The translations under genes were made by a program, and so were the position numbers. A stretch of DNA of 64,000 nt from Papaver somniferum (lineage: Eukaryota; Streptophyta; Magnoliopsida; Ranunculales; Papaveraceae): the NCBI RefSeq assembly GCF_003573695.1, contig NC_039358.1, forward strand, positions 196,505,192-196,569,191, given 5' to 3'. The notes below the pieces were generated by a model, which did no database searches, was not told the DNA's origin, and saw nothing but the letters and a program-made list of their open reading frames with translations. This document shows, one piece after another, positions 33,958 to 45,879 of the stretch (the stretch's first letter is position 1; each line of letters opens with the position of its first letter).

Positions 33958-34660
33958 GTTGCTGCCTGCGACCTTTCGTAATGATTTTCCATTTGCGGAG
34001 TTTGCTGATCCTATTATCGTTAAAAATCAATATTATATATGTAATTACGTATAAATAAATTGGCTTATCCTTGTGATCCAATATTACAAGAGATGTTCTA
34101 TTAAGCCTGTCGATTCAGAGGTTGCATATCTCAGTGTATTAAGGCGCCATAAGCCAGCTCTCTAGCTGCCGGTTACATGACTCTATTTATAAGTAAATTT
34201 AACATTTGGTCTATTGAACACATGGTTTGCTATTATCCTGTCAAGTACTTGTCGTGTTTGGCAAAGGTAGAATATTCATAACTAATAACAAAGCTGATAA
34301 TTATCTTCTGTTTATTACTATGTTGCTAGCAACTGGAGATGAGGGTATCACTGTATTTTGTTACCTCAGAAACATGGAACTGGAACTTGTTTCATCTGCT
34401 AGAAAGCCTAGAATAGTTTCAAAAGCCATAGAGCCATTGTAGTGCACAAGGATCAAGTACGCTCGGCCACCATTGACAACCACTATAATAGTAGTGTTCT
34501 GCAAAGAAACATTAACGCAGAAATGGCAATACTAAAAGAACAGCAAGAATGGAACAATAGAAAACCGCTATTGAATAGAGATGATATGATGCTAAATTCT
34601 TGAAATGGATTTCCACATAGATTACAGTTAAAACTTAAAAGCAGAAACAACAAGAAAGGC
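33958..34660. other. Intergenic, nothing recognised
   Basis: Only short frames without family resemblance. No repeat with clear ends. Confidence 0.5.
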
Positions 34661-34666
34661 CGTTAA

Positions 34667-35258
34667 TCAGTTCCATGGTGCCTTAGCTACTGCTGCAAAT
34701 CGCTTCTTGATCTTGCTGGAATCCTCCTTGAACTTGGCCTTTCTGATCTCAACTTTTGATTTTTTATAAGTAACTCGACTCTTCAAGTTTCTAATCTCCT
34801 TCTCACGCTCCAAAAAACGAGATTCAATCTCTTTTTCCTCCTTTTCTTTTGCAACCAATTTCTTCATGTCATCCATTATTGGTTTACATGATTTAGCAAT
34901 AACCTCACGTGCATCTAATATCTCCCTTAACTTAGTGACATTGAACCCAAAACATTCAAAATCAGAAACTTGTAAGCTGATGAGAAAATTCGCAGGAGTA
35001 ATTGATCGACTCACTAGTTATCATCCGAGCAAGAGAGCAAAACCCAAAGTCCATTTTAATCTCATCAGTTGCACAAGATTCATACTTTGAAAATGGAGCA
35101 TAATGAGGTTCTTGAGGTAACACATGGAATAAGCTATTAATCTCAACTCTAGTATTCTCAGACCAATATTGAAGTGGATCTCGATTTGGGTAATCTGTTG
35201 AAGTTGTAAGTGCTGCTGGTTCAGACATTTCTTGAAGAAATCTCACTAGTCCTTGCAA
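34667..35258 (-). pseudogene. Small coiled-coil protein gene, probably frameshifted
   Basis: The family is not recognised with confidence. On the minus strand one frame runs 35258-34962 (EPAALTTSTDYPNRDPLQYW, VLPQEPHYAPFSKYES) and a second, overlapping frame runs 35014-34667 (FECFGFNVTKLREILDAREV followed by a Lys/Glu-rich helix of about 70 residues and a clean stop at 34667). The switch between frames near 34970-35010 needs either a short intron or one indel. The C-terminal half is a long charged coiled coil. The G(F/Y)(N/D)V.KL pattern recurs in the coiled-coil ORF at 56552-56863. A function should not be assigned from this. A promoter was not identified. Confidence 0.5.
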
Positions 35259-35278
35259 GCAATATTGCTACCCTCAAA

Positions 35279-35300
35279 TATAGATAGATAGATAGATAGG

Positions 35301-35338
<38 letters not shown>
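35279..35338. repeat. GATA tetranucleotide microsatellite
   Basis: About 15 TAGA/GATA units in a row with one interruption (TAGG). Confidence 0.97.
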
Positions 35339-35679
35339 CCCTTTATGACACTCAGCGATTCTTGGTTCTAATGGATCTAACATTCCTGATTCATTTGTCT
35401 TGTCTCTTCGGTATTGTGAATGCACATCTTTATGATGCATGCATGGCTGCATGCACAAGTTAAACCAAATTCACAAGCGAAATCAATCGTCAGTCAGAGT
35501 CTACATTGAGAGCCGTGCATAAGTTAAAGCAGAATTTAAAGAGTCAGTTCATGAACTCTAGATATCGACTATATATACAGTAGAGACTGGGTGGAGATAT
35601 ATCTTAATTATCACAAGCAAAACAGAAAAAAATATACGTTCTCCTTCTATACCAAAAAAACAAAAAAACAAACAGAGAC

Positions 35680-35921
35680 ATGGTTAAGGGATATAGGAGA
35701 TCTGAGAGGCAGATTGCTGCAGATAGAGCCCATTGAAGATGCTAAAAATATGATCAGAGTAAGAGTCGGAGCAAAAGGCTTCAAATCTGCACTAGAAAAA
35801 GTGGAAGAAGCCATAAAAATTTATCCCAGTCTCCGAAATGGTCGAGAAATGTCAACTGTGTGTCAGATTCTTCACATGTCTAAAACATTCAAACCAAAAC
35901 CCGATGAAGAAACATGGCCTT
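35680..35921 (+). pseudogene. J-like protein copy A, 5' part, split by a retrotransposon
   Basis: This is the N-terminal half of a DnaJ-related plant protein whose better copy is at 55902-56522. The probable ATG is 35680; ERQIAADRA is followed by one extra C near 35730 that shifts the frame. Then come EDAKNMIRVRVGAKGFKSAL, the KVEEAIKIYPSL helix and TFKPKPDEETWP, matching copy B closely. The frame is cut at 35921 by the 15.5-kb gypsy element; the text resumes after the element at 51402 (YDLLQIPSSS), in register once one copy of GCCTT is removed. Copy A therefore has two lesions here, plus another LTR at its far end. The 35339-35679 interval is its likely promoter/5' UTR and holds no other gene. 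Confidence 0.82.
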
Positions 35922-36873
35922 TGTGTGTACATATTTCATCATCAAACATGTGTATGTGAGAAGACACGTGGAGAGCATGCGTACCAAGTCATCAAAACAT
36001 GATGATACACCCCACAGCCAAGAAGCCCATCCCGTCGACGTCGGATCTTCGCCCGAACAAATCCAAGGGCAGAAGTTAAAGGATGTACCAAAAGCACGGT
36101 GTACTGCGGAGCACCAAATAACTCCCGAAGAGTTGCTTTATCTCATCCCCAAAAGAAGCCAAGATCAACGGTGAAGGGAAGATTGACTGACATGGACGTG
36201 ACAGGGGCAGAAGACACTTGTCTGACACGAGCATGCGTCTCAACTACCCGCATTAAACACTCTGAGCAGTGTACGTGTCGATCAACCAGTGGAACGAACG
36301 AGGATGATTCTGCGTGATCAAGCAATGAATGAAGACCTCTGCGTGATGGACACAAAGCACAAGAAGATAAGGTTCCAACGGCTCTCAGAAACGGGTCCCA
36401 CACTTTAACCCTATAAATATCCCCTCTCCACCAAGAGAGAGGGGATCGAAAAAGAGAGGGAGGTTTAGAGAGAAGTCGAGAGAGAAGAATTGTTAGTGTA
36501 AGTGTACCTTTTAAAATTCGCAGACCTATGTAAACTCCAAAGTCATTCGACTACCTCTGTAATCATCAAATGCATAGTGAAAACGACAACCCCGTGGATG
36601 TAGGCCTTAGTGCTGAACCACGTAAATCCCAGTCTTATTTACATTTCAGCACATTACATCCATTTCATACTCCACGAGTATTACTTTTACACTTCGTTTT
36701 CTTTATCTTCCTCTATGTGAACGCCTCTGGTGATGATATTAGACGAGACAATGATAAACCCGAAGGTTTTGAGCCAAGGAATCAATACAATCGTCTCATC
36801 AGTGCGAGTATGTGTATAGAATGCGAACATTGTTTGTGAACATATAGATGCCTTCGTGATTTACGTGTTCACA
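35922..36873 (+). repeat. 5' LTR of Tat-type element
   Basis: Starts TGTGTGTACATATTTC, ends TACGTGTTCACA. A TATA-like CCCTATAAATATCC at about 36409-36422 is the likely promoter, followed by a GA-rich leader. Confidence 0.93.
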
Positions 36874-36876
36874 ATC

Positions 36877-36894
36877 TGGCGCTAGAAACAGGGA
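36877..36894 (+). promoter_or_regulatory. Primer-binding site of Tat-type element
   Basis: TGGCGCTAGAAACAGGGA begins three bases after the LTR end. The interval 36895-37392 is untranslated leader with no gene. Confidence 0.85.
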
Positions 36895-37392
36895 CTTCGT
36901 CCCGATAAAAGATTTATCTTATCCTGTGATTTCACCTTAAACTAGCATATGATTGCCCTGCTTCATTATCTCTAGTAGTATTTATATTTTGTTAACTTTA
37001 TTATCTTCAAAAACACACCCATTATCTCCATTAGCTCTAGCAGTATCTATCGATGCAGTTTAAACTGGTTAAAAGATTTATTGCTTAGATCCACGGATTT
37101 ACATTTTTTAGATCTCGTACGGACCTGTTTCTTCGGTGGGTTTTTCTTACATTTTCAAAGGATCTACGTGCATCTTCCAAGGGATCTTCATGCGTTTTCA
37201 TGTATTTTCAATGAGTTCGCACTTTTAATAGACCTTAACCCATGTATTTTAACTCATATGTTTTAATCAAATGAGCCTCCCTAAAGTTTTCTCTGTGGCC
37301 CTCGGTCAGTTTCTCCCCATCTTGGAATAGGGTATTTCGCAAACTAACCCGATCCGCACGGACATTTCTGTTTCTCGCTGTTTGAAATTCCC

Positions 37393-39384
37393 TTGTGCAG
37401 AAAGAAAGCAACAAAAGGACCCAAGATGGAAAATATGCAGGAGGCAGGAAAATCTAAAGCCTCGTCAAAGGAAGCACCAAGGACAACCCCGGTCATCACC
37501 CGAAGCAAGCAGAAAGGAGACAAAGCCAAAATGACTAGTCAGAGGCAGGATACTGCGAAAATCACTTCGCCTATGAACGCTAACTCCGTTGCAGCCGCGG
37601 CTCTCAGATCAGCGGCGACAAAGTACAGTACGGCTGCGGCAGCCCCGAAGGCTGCAGAAACCAGCAAAACTTTTGCTACGAATCAATTCCATCAACCAAA
37701 AGAAAGGGTGGCTGAATCCAGAACACATCAACCCGCGCATCCCCCAACCTTCGAAATGCCATCAACAAACGATCAGAATCAAACTGTGCCGGAGGTTCTA
37801 ACACCGCAGATGGGCACTCAGCCTGAAAGACCAAATTTGGAAATGCCAACAATCGAAGCTGATCCTCTACCACCTTTAGTGCAAACCGTAGAAGAAGGCG
37901 GCACCATGGCCGTAATAGCACGAGCTGGGACTCCTAATCAGGGGTCAAACCAATCGCATCGACTGATGGCTGAGCTTGAAGAATTGAAGAAGAGCCAGCA
38001 AGTTTACGCAGATGTCGTAGCTTTGCTGGCCAGAGAAAATCAAGATTTAAAAGACCAGATTTCCCTAAGCACGAAGACCATCCAACAACTTGATGAAGCA
38101 AATTCAAAGGCACCAGAACCTAATCGATACCGAAGAGTCATCGTAGCAGACGCGGTTAGGGAAAGTAGCGCATCCGACCCGGATTATAATGACGAAGAGT
38201 CAGACTATCACGGGCAGGAGAGCGTAGGGCACCACCGCGCGATGGAAGAGCTGCGTGATGAAATGATGGATGAGATCAGGCAGTTAAAAACTAGACAAGG
38301 CGGTGGAAGGTTAGAAGAGGTCATGAGAGAGGCTAACTCCACGCCCCTAACTCATCGCCTGGCCAACACCCCTATTCCGCTGAAGTGCCCTGTCCCGACC
38401 TTCGAATGCTATGACGGATCCAGTGATCCCACTGCACATATTCGGTATTATAACCGTGTCCTAGCCAGATGGAGTCAGAACGACGCCGTACTATTTAGAT
38501 ACTTCCCATCAAGCCTGAAGGGATCGGCTTTGTCTTGGTTTGATAATTTGCCGCCTGACTCCATCCACTCCTACGATCAACTCGCAGAAAAGTTCTTAAG
38601 AACTTACATGTATAACAAGGCTGTTAACACCGGAATGGATAAGCTCTTTTCGCTAGCAATTGGCTACAAGGAAAACACGAGGTAATACACTAACAGATGG
38701 CACAAGATCTGCCAAGCCATAGGGAGTGTGGACCCAGTAGTAAGTATCAACTGCTACAAGTGGGGATTAGACCGAATGAGTCCACTATTTGTTGAGATTC
38801 ATGGAAGCGTGCCTAAGACAGAAGGAGATCTTCGAATAATTATTGAAAAGTACGCTCGTCTTGAAGAAATCCAGCGTGAGAACCCGAGGGCATACCCGCA
38901 TAGGTCTCACCATACCAATTCCGCAGAACAAACCAATGGGGCCAAAAGAAATAGCTCAGTGGAACGGCCTCACGAAGATAGGAAGGAACGAAGAGATGAA
39001 CGACGAAAAGACGATCGAAAATTCGAAGATCAAGTATACACGAAGCTCAATGCTAGCTATGCTCGGATCTTGCGAGAGATCAAAGGAAGGGAAAATTTGG
39101 AGTGGCCGTGGTCTAAGGGAAAACATCCCCCAAGAACCGAGAAGTCTAAAGATTACTGTGAATATCACTGCTTCAATGGACACCAGACCGAGAAATGCAA
39201 AAACCTCAAAATAATGATCCAAAAACTGATTGATGCTGGCGAACTCCAACATTACATACGAAAAGAGGTCGCCGAGGATAGATTCAAACGTACCAAGCCA
39301 GTCCAACTTCCAGAGGGAAACCGCACAATCAACACCATCTCGTGTTCCGAAGCCGCGGGGCCCTCCCTTACAGCGCAGATATGA
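37393..39384 (+). pseudogene. Tat-type gag, one stop
   Basis: Gag forms the virus-like particle around the element RNA. The N-terminal 180 residues are Ala/Pro/Thr-rich and disordered-looking. A helical segment (LMAELEELKKSQQVYADVVA) follows, then the conserved retrotransposon gag domain (CPVPTFECYDGSSDPTAHIR, then FPSSLKGSALSWFDNLP, about residues 335-385). A TAA at 38683-38685 interrupts, and the same frame continues (RWHKICQAI...) to 39384, with a highly charged Arg/Asp/Glu tract and a CEYHCFNGHQTEKC zinc-knuckle-like motif (about 39156-39200). Confidence 0.88.
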
Positions 39385-40162
39385 AAGAGGCTACAGAAGC
39401 AGTTCGAGGACCACTGCGAATTATATAAGATTGATGGTGTAGAGGTGGACGAGCACGAAGAGTGGATGGACGCACCTATTATCTTCGATGCTGAAGATAT
39501 CGAAGAAGATATGGAAGATCATAACGATCCCTTGGTCTAACACTACCAGTGGCTAGATGTAACCTCAAAAAGATCCTCATAGACGGGGGAAGCTCAGTAA
39601 ACGTTCTATTCTACGACGCATTCAAACGAATGAATCTCCATGATGAACAACTAATGACCTCTTATTACACCATCTACGGATTCAATGGAGCAACCACGAA
39701 GCCATTGGGAGACATCGTGTTGCAGGTTAACGCCGGACCCATGAAAGTAGAAACACGATTCAGCGTGGTTGACGCCCCATCCCCCTATAACGCCATTATT
39801 GGACGAAAGTGGTTACATAAACTCAAAGGAGTGGCGGCAACTTACTACCAATATCTTAGATTCCCTACACCTTAGGGAGTGATGGAAATCAAGGGAGATC
39901 GGGTCTCTGCAAAAGAGTGCCAAACCACTCAGGATCGTATCAACAGCGAACAAGAAGAGCAGCGAAAAACCCGAAGAATTAAAAATAAAGAAGCCGCGAA
40001 AGAGAAGTCCATACACCTGTTCCTCAAGGAAACCACGGGGAGGGGTTTGAAAAAAGATGATAATGTCCTAAACACAGAAACAGGTACTTCAGCAGCCAAT
40101 GAAGGACAGAAACATACCAAATAGCAATCAAAGAAAGTCCCAGTCCTCGGGGATCCGAAGCC
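39385..40162 (+). pseudogene. Tat-type aspartic protease region
   Basis: The protease has the plant-gypsy active site ILIDGGSSVNVLF (about 39573-39611) and ends with the flap/substrate region YNAIIGRKWLHKL. A TAG at 39876-39878 replaces the Glu expected after RFPTP; the frame continues VMEIKGDR... as a charged linker toward RT. The join from gag to protease also needs a frame change near 39540. Confidence 0.85.
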
Positions 40163-40163
40163 G

Positions 40164-41202
40164 GTGTTCACACCAGTAGAGCCCGTAAAAGAAATCAACA
40201 TAGGAACGGAAGAAAACTCGAAGATGATCAAAGTAGGGACCATAATGGATGAAAGAAGAGAAGATTCCTTAACCAAATTACTTAAAGAATACACGGATGT
40301 ATTCGCCTGGAATCTAGGAGATATGCCGGGGATTGACCCGAAAATAATCCAACACGAGTTGCGCATCAAACCAGGCACGCCACCTTTCAGGCAGAAAATA
40401 AGAAAAGTTGCACCGGAGTATCATAAGGCAATGGAAAATAAGAAAAGTTGCACCTTTCGGAAACTACTAGAAGCAGGGTTCATCAAGGAAGTCAAGTACC
40501 CTACATGGATCTCCAACATGGTCGTCGTTCCTAAGAAAAATGAAGGGGTTAGGATATGCATCGATTTTACTAACCTCAACAAGGCATGTCCAAAGGACAT
40601 CTATCCCCTGCCAAGCATAGATTAGCTGGTTGAAGCAGTAGAAGGATACGAAGAGCTGTCAATCATGGATGGATATTCTGGCTACAACCAAGTAGCCCTG
40701 GCAGAAGAAGATCAACTACACACAGCATTCTACACCCCACATGGCCTTTATTGCTACACTAAAATGCCCTTTGGACTTCGAAACGCATGGGCAACGTACC
40801 AAAGAATGGTCGATGCTGTCTTCAGGCCATGGATTGGTAGTACCTTAGAAGTCTACGTTGATGACATGCTCGTCAAAAGTAAGCTGCGCAAAGATCACCA
40901 CCAGGATCTGAGATATGTCTTCGAAGAAATGAGGAAACATCACATGAAAGTAAATCCAGAAAAATGCACTTTCGGTGTCACCTTAGGGAAATACCTCGGA
41001 TATCTGGTAACAAAAAGGGGCATTGAGGTAGACCCAGCGAAGATTCAGGCCATAGTAGAAATGTCATCCCCGAAGAATTTAAAAGAAGTGCAGAAGCTCA
41101 ATGGGTCCATAGCAGCCTTGGGCAGATTTATTGTCCGATCCTCGGACAAATGCAAACATTTTTTCAATATTCTCAAAAAGGGGGTAAGTTTGAATGGACC
41201 GC
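40164..41202 (+). pseudogene. Tat-type reverse transcriptase
   Basis: The frame begins with an acidic linker and has the RT start (HELRIKPGTPPFRQKIRKVA), EAGFIKEVKYPTWISNMVVV, IDFTNLNKACPKDIYPLPSID, DGYSGYNQV, KMPFGLRNAWATYQRMVD and the active-site VYVDDMLVKS (about 40855-40884). A TAG at 40623-40625 replaces the Gln after SID. A 21-base segment (GAAAATAAGAAAAGTTGCACC) is repeated at about 40393 and 40434, adding residues before EAGF. The frame ends in the connection domain where a foreign LTR is inserted at 41203. Confidence 0.9.
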
Positions 41203-42879
41203 TGATGAGTGCTAAAAAGTGCATATTTCTATATCTTTTTGTTGGCATTTAACTCATCTTTTGTGCATTAATTCTACATTTTATCCCATATTCTGTATTT
41301 TCTTGGTTTTCAAGAATAAATATTTTTATTAATTAATTTTGCATTTTTAGGTAATAAATAAAGTTTGGATGAATAGCGGTGCGAAAAGAGCAAAGGAACG
41401 GCAAAGACTCCCGCTAGGAGGAAGCGAAGAATGATGTTTGCAAGAGCCGGATCAATTAGAAGTGGGCTTGAAGAGGAAGAATTGTTCTTAAAGAAGATAT
41501 GGGCTTGGCATACCCAAGGCCCAAAACCCTCACCCAAATCCATTTCCTATATCCATACCCGTCTCGGATTTCAACCGTCAGATTTATTCTCAGAAACATC
41601 CTACGGTCGCTCCCTTGCTGTTCATCAAAGTTTGATATATCTGCTTCACACTACAGTACCTAACTCCATCAAATGCCGTTCGTTTCATTGTATCTCTTCA
41701 TCCGACGGTCGCTCCTCTCCTGCCTCTGAATCGCCGTCAGATCTACCTACCATCTTCTCATCCTACGGCCAGGATCGCATAACATCTTCACTCGCTGAAA
41801 CTGCCCAACACCCTAACATCCGAGCCATATACCCCTACCAAACACCCCCTTCTCCATCTTCCATCGAACTCTCCCCCTTCATGCCTGTTGCAGACCACCC
41901 CCACCTTCTCCACCTGCTCTGCCTTCACCACCACCATTCCCTGACACCACCAAACCACTCTATTCCACCCTAAAAGCGAAACCCATCATTTCCCCCATCT
42001 TTCTAGCCTCCTACTTCATCAATCTCGCACCTTTCCTATCTCTGAAACCCTAGGTTAGAGATTGATGAATTAGGTGAAGCTAGAGAAGAAATTGAAGCGT
42101 GGGAATGAAGCAGTGAAGTCAGAGGAAGATTGGGTCGACGTTGTGGGTAAGATTTGACCCATCAAATTAGGTGAATTCGAAACCCTAAATTCACTGTTTT
42201 GGATTTTTTTTGGGATAAACCCTAATTTTGTAAATTAGGTATTTTGAGAATTGGGTGTAATTATAAATAGAGTTGTGATGTGCATGAAAAGGGGTTGTGC
42301 CTGGATTAGCCAGAGCACCACCTCAGAGGCCTGGACTAGCCAGTGCCCTCAATTTTCCATGTCCTGTTTATATTCAAATTTCAATTTCAGTTCAGTTCAG
42401 TTTATTTCAAGTTTATGTTTAAATTCAGTAGTAGTTGCATTATGTTCTAATTCATTGTGTTAAGGTTTAGATGAAACCCTAGTTGATAAGAATCCCCTGT
42501 TTGATTCACTGTTGCTCCATGAACTTAGAAGGAAAAGCATGCATGCTTTAACCCATGAATACACATTGATTTACTCTCACCTAGTATGTCATGCATCCTA
42601 GGTAGTTAGGTTAACACTTTGATGTATATTCAAGCTTAGTAAAATGATTTTAGCTCAATTTGTGATTGCCCATACTTTAAACAGATGGGTAATGCTAGGA
42701 ATTGGCATTTTTAGTTCAATCTTTGCTTGGTTGTGCCTTAATCAGACAACCAATTCTTGGATTTGACAGACTATTAACTTAAGGTTAATTCATGACATTT
42801 TGGTGATTTATCACACCTTCAAGGTAGTTGAGGCTGGAACCTCTATACTCCTTGATTGAAGAAGGGAACTAGGGTATCA
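41203..42879. repeat. Nested solo LTR, 1.68 kb, target duplication ACCGC
   Basis: Starts TGATGAGTGCTAAAAAG and ends GGTATCA. ACCGC flanks it at 41198-41202 and 42880-42884. It splits the Tat-type pol between WT and the following EEAFQKIKEHLAS. No internal region is attached. The ends and length suggest another gypsy family. The open frame at 41431-41973 is Pro/Ser-rich with no family resemblance and is probably chance. Confidence 0.92.
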
Positions 42880-42884
42880 ACCGC

Positions 42885-43660
42885 AGAGCGAAGAAGCCTT
42901 CCAAAAAATCAAAGAACACCTGGCTTCAATTCCAATCCTGCAGAAGCCTGATCCTGGTGAGGTTTTGGCATTGTACATAGCAGCGACAGAAGACGTAGTT
43001 AGCGCAGTGTTGGTCAAAACCAATACGAAGATAGAACAACCTATCTATTATGTCAGTAAGACCCTCAATTCTGCGGAAAGGAACTACACGAAGATCGAAC
43101 AACTTATCCTGGCATTGGTGTGGGCTACTCAAAAGCTGAGAACCTATTTCCTAACTCACTTCATCCGCGTCCCATGCAAAGCACCACTGGAAGCAGTCCT
43201 CAAAAGCGCGGGAAAAGTAGGCAGAATAGCCAAGTGGAACACCCACCTGGACCAATTCAACATCATTCATGAAATTCAACATTCCCAAAAATCCCAAGTT
43301 TTGGCGGATTTCTTATCATACCTCCCCCTGGACAACGACGAAGAGATTAAGGGAATACCAGAAGCCGATGAAGAAAGCAAGGATCCAATTGATGTCCTCG
43401 AACCCGCGAGTCAAAGAAAATGGGAAGTCTTCGTCGATGGTTCCAAAAATAAGGAAGGGGCAGGAATGGGCATTCTCATCACCACCTCAACTGGAGAAAG
43501 GATCGTACAGGCACACAGGTTAGAATTCAAAGAGCATACTAACAACAACGTCGAATACGAGGCAGTCGTACATGCCCTCCTCTTAATAATAGAGATGGGG
43601 GGTAACCGATGTAAGACTGACAAGTGATTCGCAGCTTGTCATACGGAAAATAGGGCTCGA
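42885..43660 (+). pseudogene. Tat-type tandem RNase H domains
   Basis: The first domain continues RT after the nested LTR: EEAFQKIKEHLASIPILQKP, LALYIAATEDVVSAVLVK, TKIEQLILALVWATQKLR and VLADFLSYLP. One base is missing near 42890. A second RNase H follows at about 43420-43660: WEVFVDGSKNKEGAGMGI, NNNVEYEAVVHALLL and, after one extra G near 43601, VRLTSDSQLVI. Two RNase H domains in series are a known mark of Tat elements. Confidence 0.87.
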
Positions 43661-45236
43661 GTACAATGTGTACGACGACACCCTCTCAGCTTACATGGCC
43701 TTGGTCCAAACATTGGCATCACAAATTCCATACATCAAGTTCCGGCACTTATGCAGAAGGGATCTCAGGCACGCGGATTCCCTAGCATATATATCATCCA
43801 TGCTAAAGGACAAAAGCATCGAAGCTATTAAAATAACAAGGGTATACGAGCCTTCAATTGCATCGCAATTCTCCTTTGCTACCAATCAAGATACATTGGA
43901 AGAAAATATCGAAGATCAGGTAGGAGAAGACATCCATAACGATTTTGACGAAGAAGATATCCTGTCAAGAGCAGATCAAGACGAAGATTTCAGCAACGAA
44001 GATGATTGGAGAATGGTGATCCATGCGTTTCTCGAAGATGGAACCTTACCCGCGGATCATACACAAGCCAGGAAAATACTCTCCAAAGTAGGAATATATG
44101 ATCTTCGGGATGGGGTCCTGTACAAGAAATCCTTCCTCGGACCATTACTACGTTGCTTGTCCAGAAAAGAGGGGCAACGAATTCTAAACGACATCCATTA
44201 TGGTGACGCAGGGAATCATAGCGGCATCAGATCACTAGCCGACGAAGCAAAAATGCAAGGATATTACTGGCCCACAATGATACAGGATGCCGCAAGAATG
44301 TCCCGACGATGTGAAGAATGTCAGAGTTTCGCCAAAAAGATACACGCGCCAGCAACAACGTTAAATTCTGTAGTTAGCCCGTGGCCATTTGCAAAATGGG
44401 GCATAGATATCGTCGGGCCTTTCATCGAAGGATCAGGGAAAAGACGATTTTTGATAGTAGCCACGGACTACTTCAGTAAATGGGTGGAAGCTAAAGCCTT
44501 AGCCAGGATCAAAGACGTGGATGTGTTTACTTTCATATTCCAAAACATCATTTGCAGTTCGGCATACCAGCGGAAATCGTGTCCGATAATGGTAAGCAAT
44601 TACAGGGGAAAAATATAGACATGCTCTTCGATACTTTCAAAATAAGGAAGAACAAATCCACCCCCATATACCCTCAAAGCAACGGAAAAGCGGAAGCCAC
44701 GAACAAGACCCTCGCCCTCATCCTAAAAAAGCAATTACACGAACATAAGGGGCGATGGTGTGAACAGCTGCATAATGTGTTATGGGCATACAGGACAACA
44801 CGAAGATATGCCACTGGGGAATCCCCGTTTCTCCTCACTTATGGAGCTGAATCAGTCATCCCAACAGAGATCCTCCAACCACAAAGACCGAAGCATGGGA
44901 GAAAAATCTCACAACAGACATGATGTTAGAGAGATTGGACGACCTGGAAGGAAGGAGGGAAGCAGCATTGCAGAAGATAGAAAATTATCAACGAAGACTA
45001 GCGAGGGAGTACAACAAAAAGGTAAAGCTTTGAAATTTTGTAGAGGGGCAGTATGTGCTAAGAACAATCCCACATTTCAACGAGAGAAGAAATGGGGAAA
45101 GTTAGCACCTACATGGGGAGGACCTTTTATAATACACGACATTGCGGGAAACAGTTCCTACTATCTTCGCAATCTGAAAGGCGAGGTCCTACGGCATCCT
45201 TGGAATGCTAAGTGTCTCAAACCGTACTACCCATAG
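43661..45236 (+). pseudogene. Tat-type integrase
   Basis: After the end of the second RNase H (HADSLAYISSML) and an acidic spacer, the HHCC module reads HYGDAGNHSG...YYWPTMIQDA...CEECQSFAKK. The core retains the catalytic triad: WGIDIVGPF (Asp), EIVSDNGKQ (Asp) and SNGKAEATNK (Glu). One base is missing near 44558 between the two Asp motifs, and another frame change occurs near 44900. The C-terminal module (WGKLAPTWGGPFIIHDI, then LRHPWNAKCLKPYYP) ends at 45234-45236. Confidence 0.88.
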
Positions 45237-45879
45237 GAGCAACGCATCTTTGCATCTACGTGAAGAATACCAGAAGAAGAAGGCAGCGTAACCGCTTTAC
45301 ATGTTTCTATCTCTGGACGAGGAGTAGCAGGCCTCAACCTATCAATCAAACAAGATTTTTGAAACCTTCAAGTAAACAAAATTAATTAACAATATTGGGG
45401 AAAGTAGTTAATCTACAATCTCTCAGGGCTCCCCCATCAGTGTCTATGAGTGTAAGACCAGGGGGAAGGCACCCAGCAGAAAGAGATACCCAACCAATCT
45501 TAAGGCAACGGGTCGACGGAATGGGTGTATGTAAATATTTTAACCCCATATCCTAGAAAGTTGTCTCGGCCCCCACCGTCTGGGAATCCTCTGGACCAGG
45601 GTTCGCCAGCGGGGTGACAGGTCTCAAGACGATCACGAAGGTACCTCCCTTCGGTATCGCATCCAAACACTTAAAACATTCTTCTTTTGTTTTTAATGTC
45701 CTTCCTCACAATGCTTAAAATAAAAAACAAACTGATACTGCAGGTATACCAAAAGAATGATCCATTTCATAAGGGTTAGTTACAAGGAGCGGCAAGGCCA
45801 ATTCAAAGAAAAAACACATCAAAAACATTCTCTTTACAAAATACTAGCAAAATCTAACTGAAGGCTAATGTCGTGGTTT
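45237..45879. other. Spacer between integrase and antisense gene
   Basis: Non-coding on both strands as far as can be seen. It contains a GC-richer block at 45420-45650. It lies between the convergent sense pol and antisense gene, so both transcripts should end here or overlap. Confidence 0.5.

Noticed and set aside
35276..35340. Repeat-encoded peptide at the GATA tract
   Set aside because: The YLSIYLSI reading is a by-product of the microsatellite.
36143..36403. Minus-strand frame found in both Tat LTRs (also at 50666-50926)
   Set aside because: Repeated only because the LTRs are repeated; no domain and no coding signal beyond being open.
41431..41973. 180-residue open frame as a gene
   Set aside because: It lies within the solo LTR, is Pro/Ser/His-rich without family resemblance and has no conserved motif.
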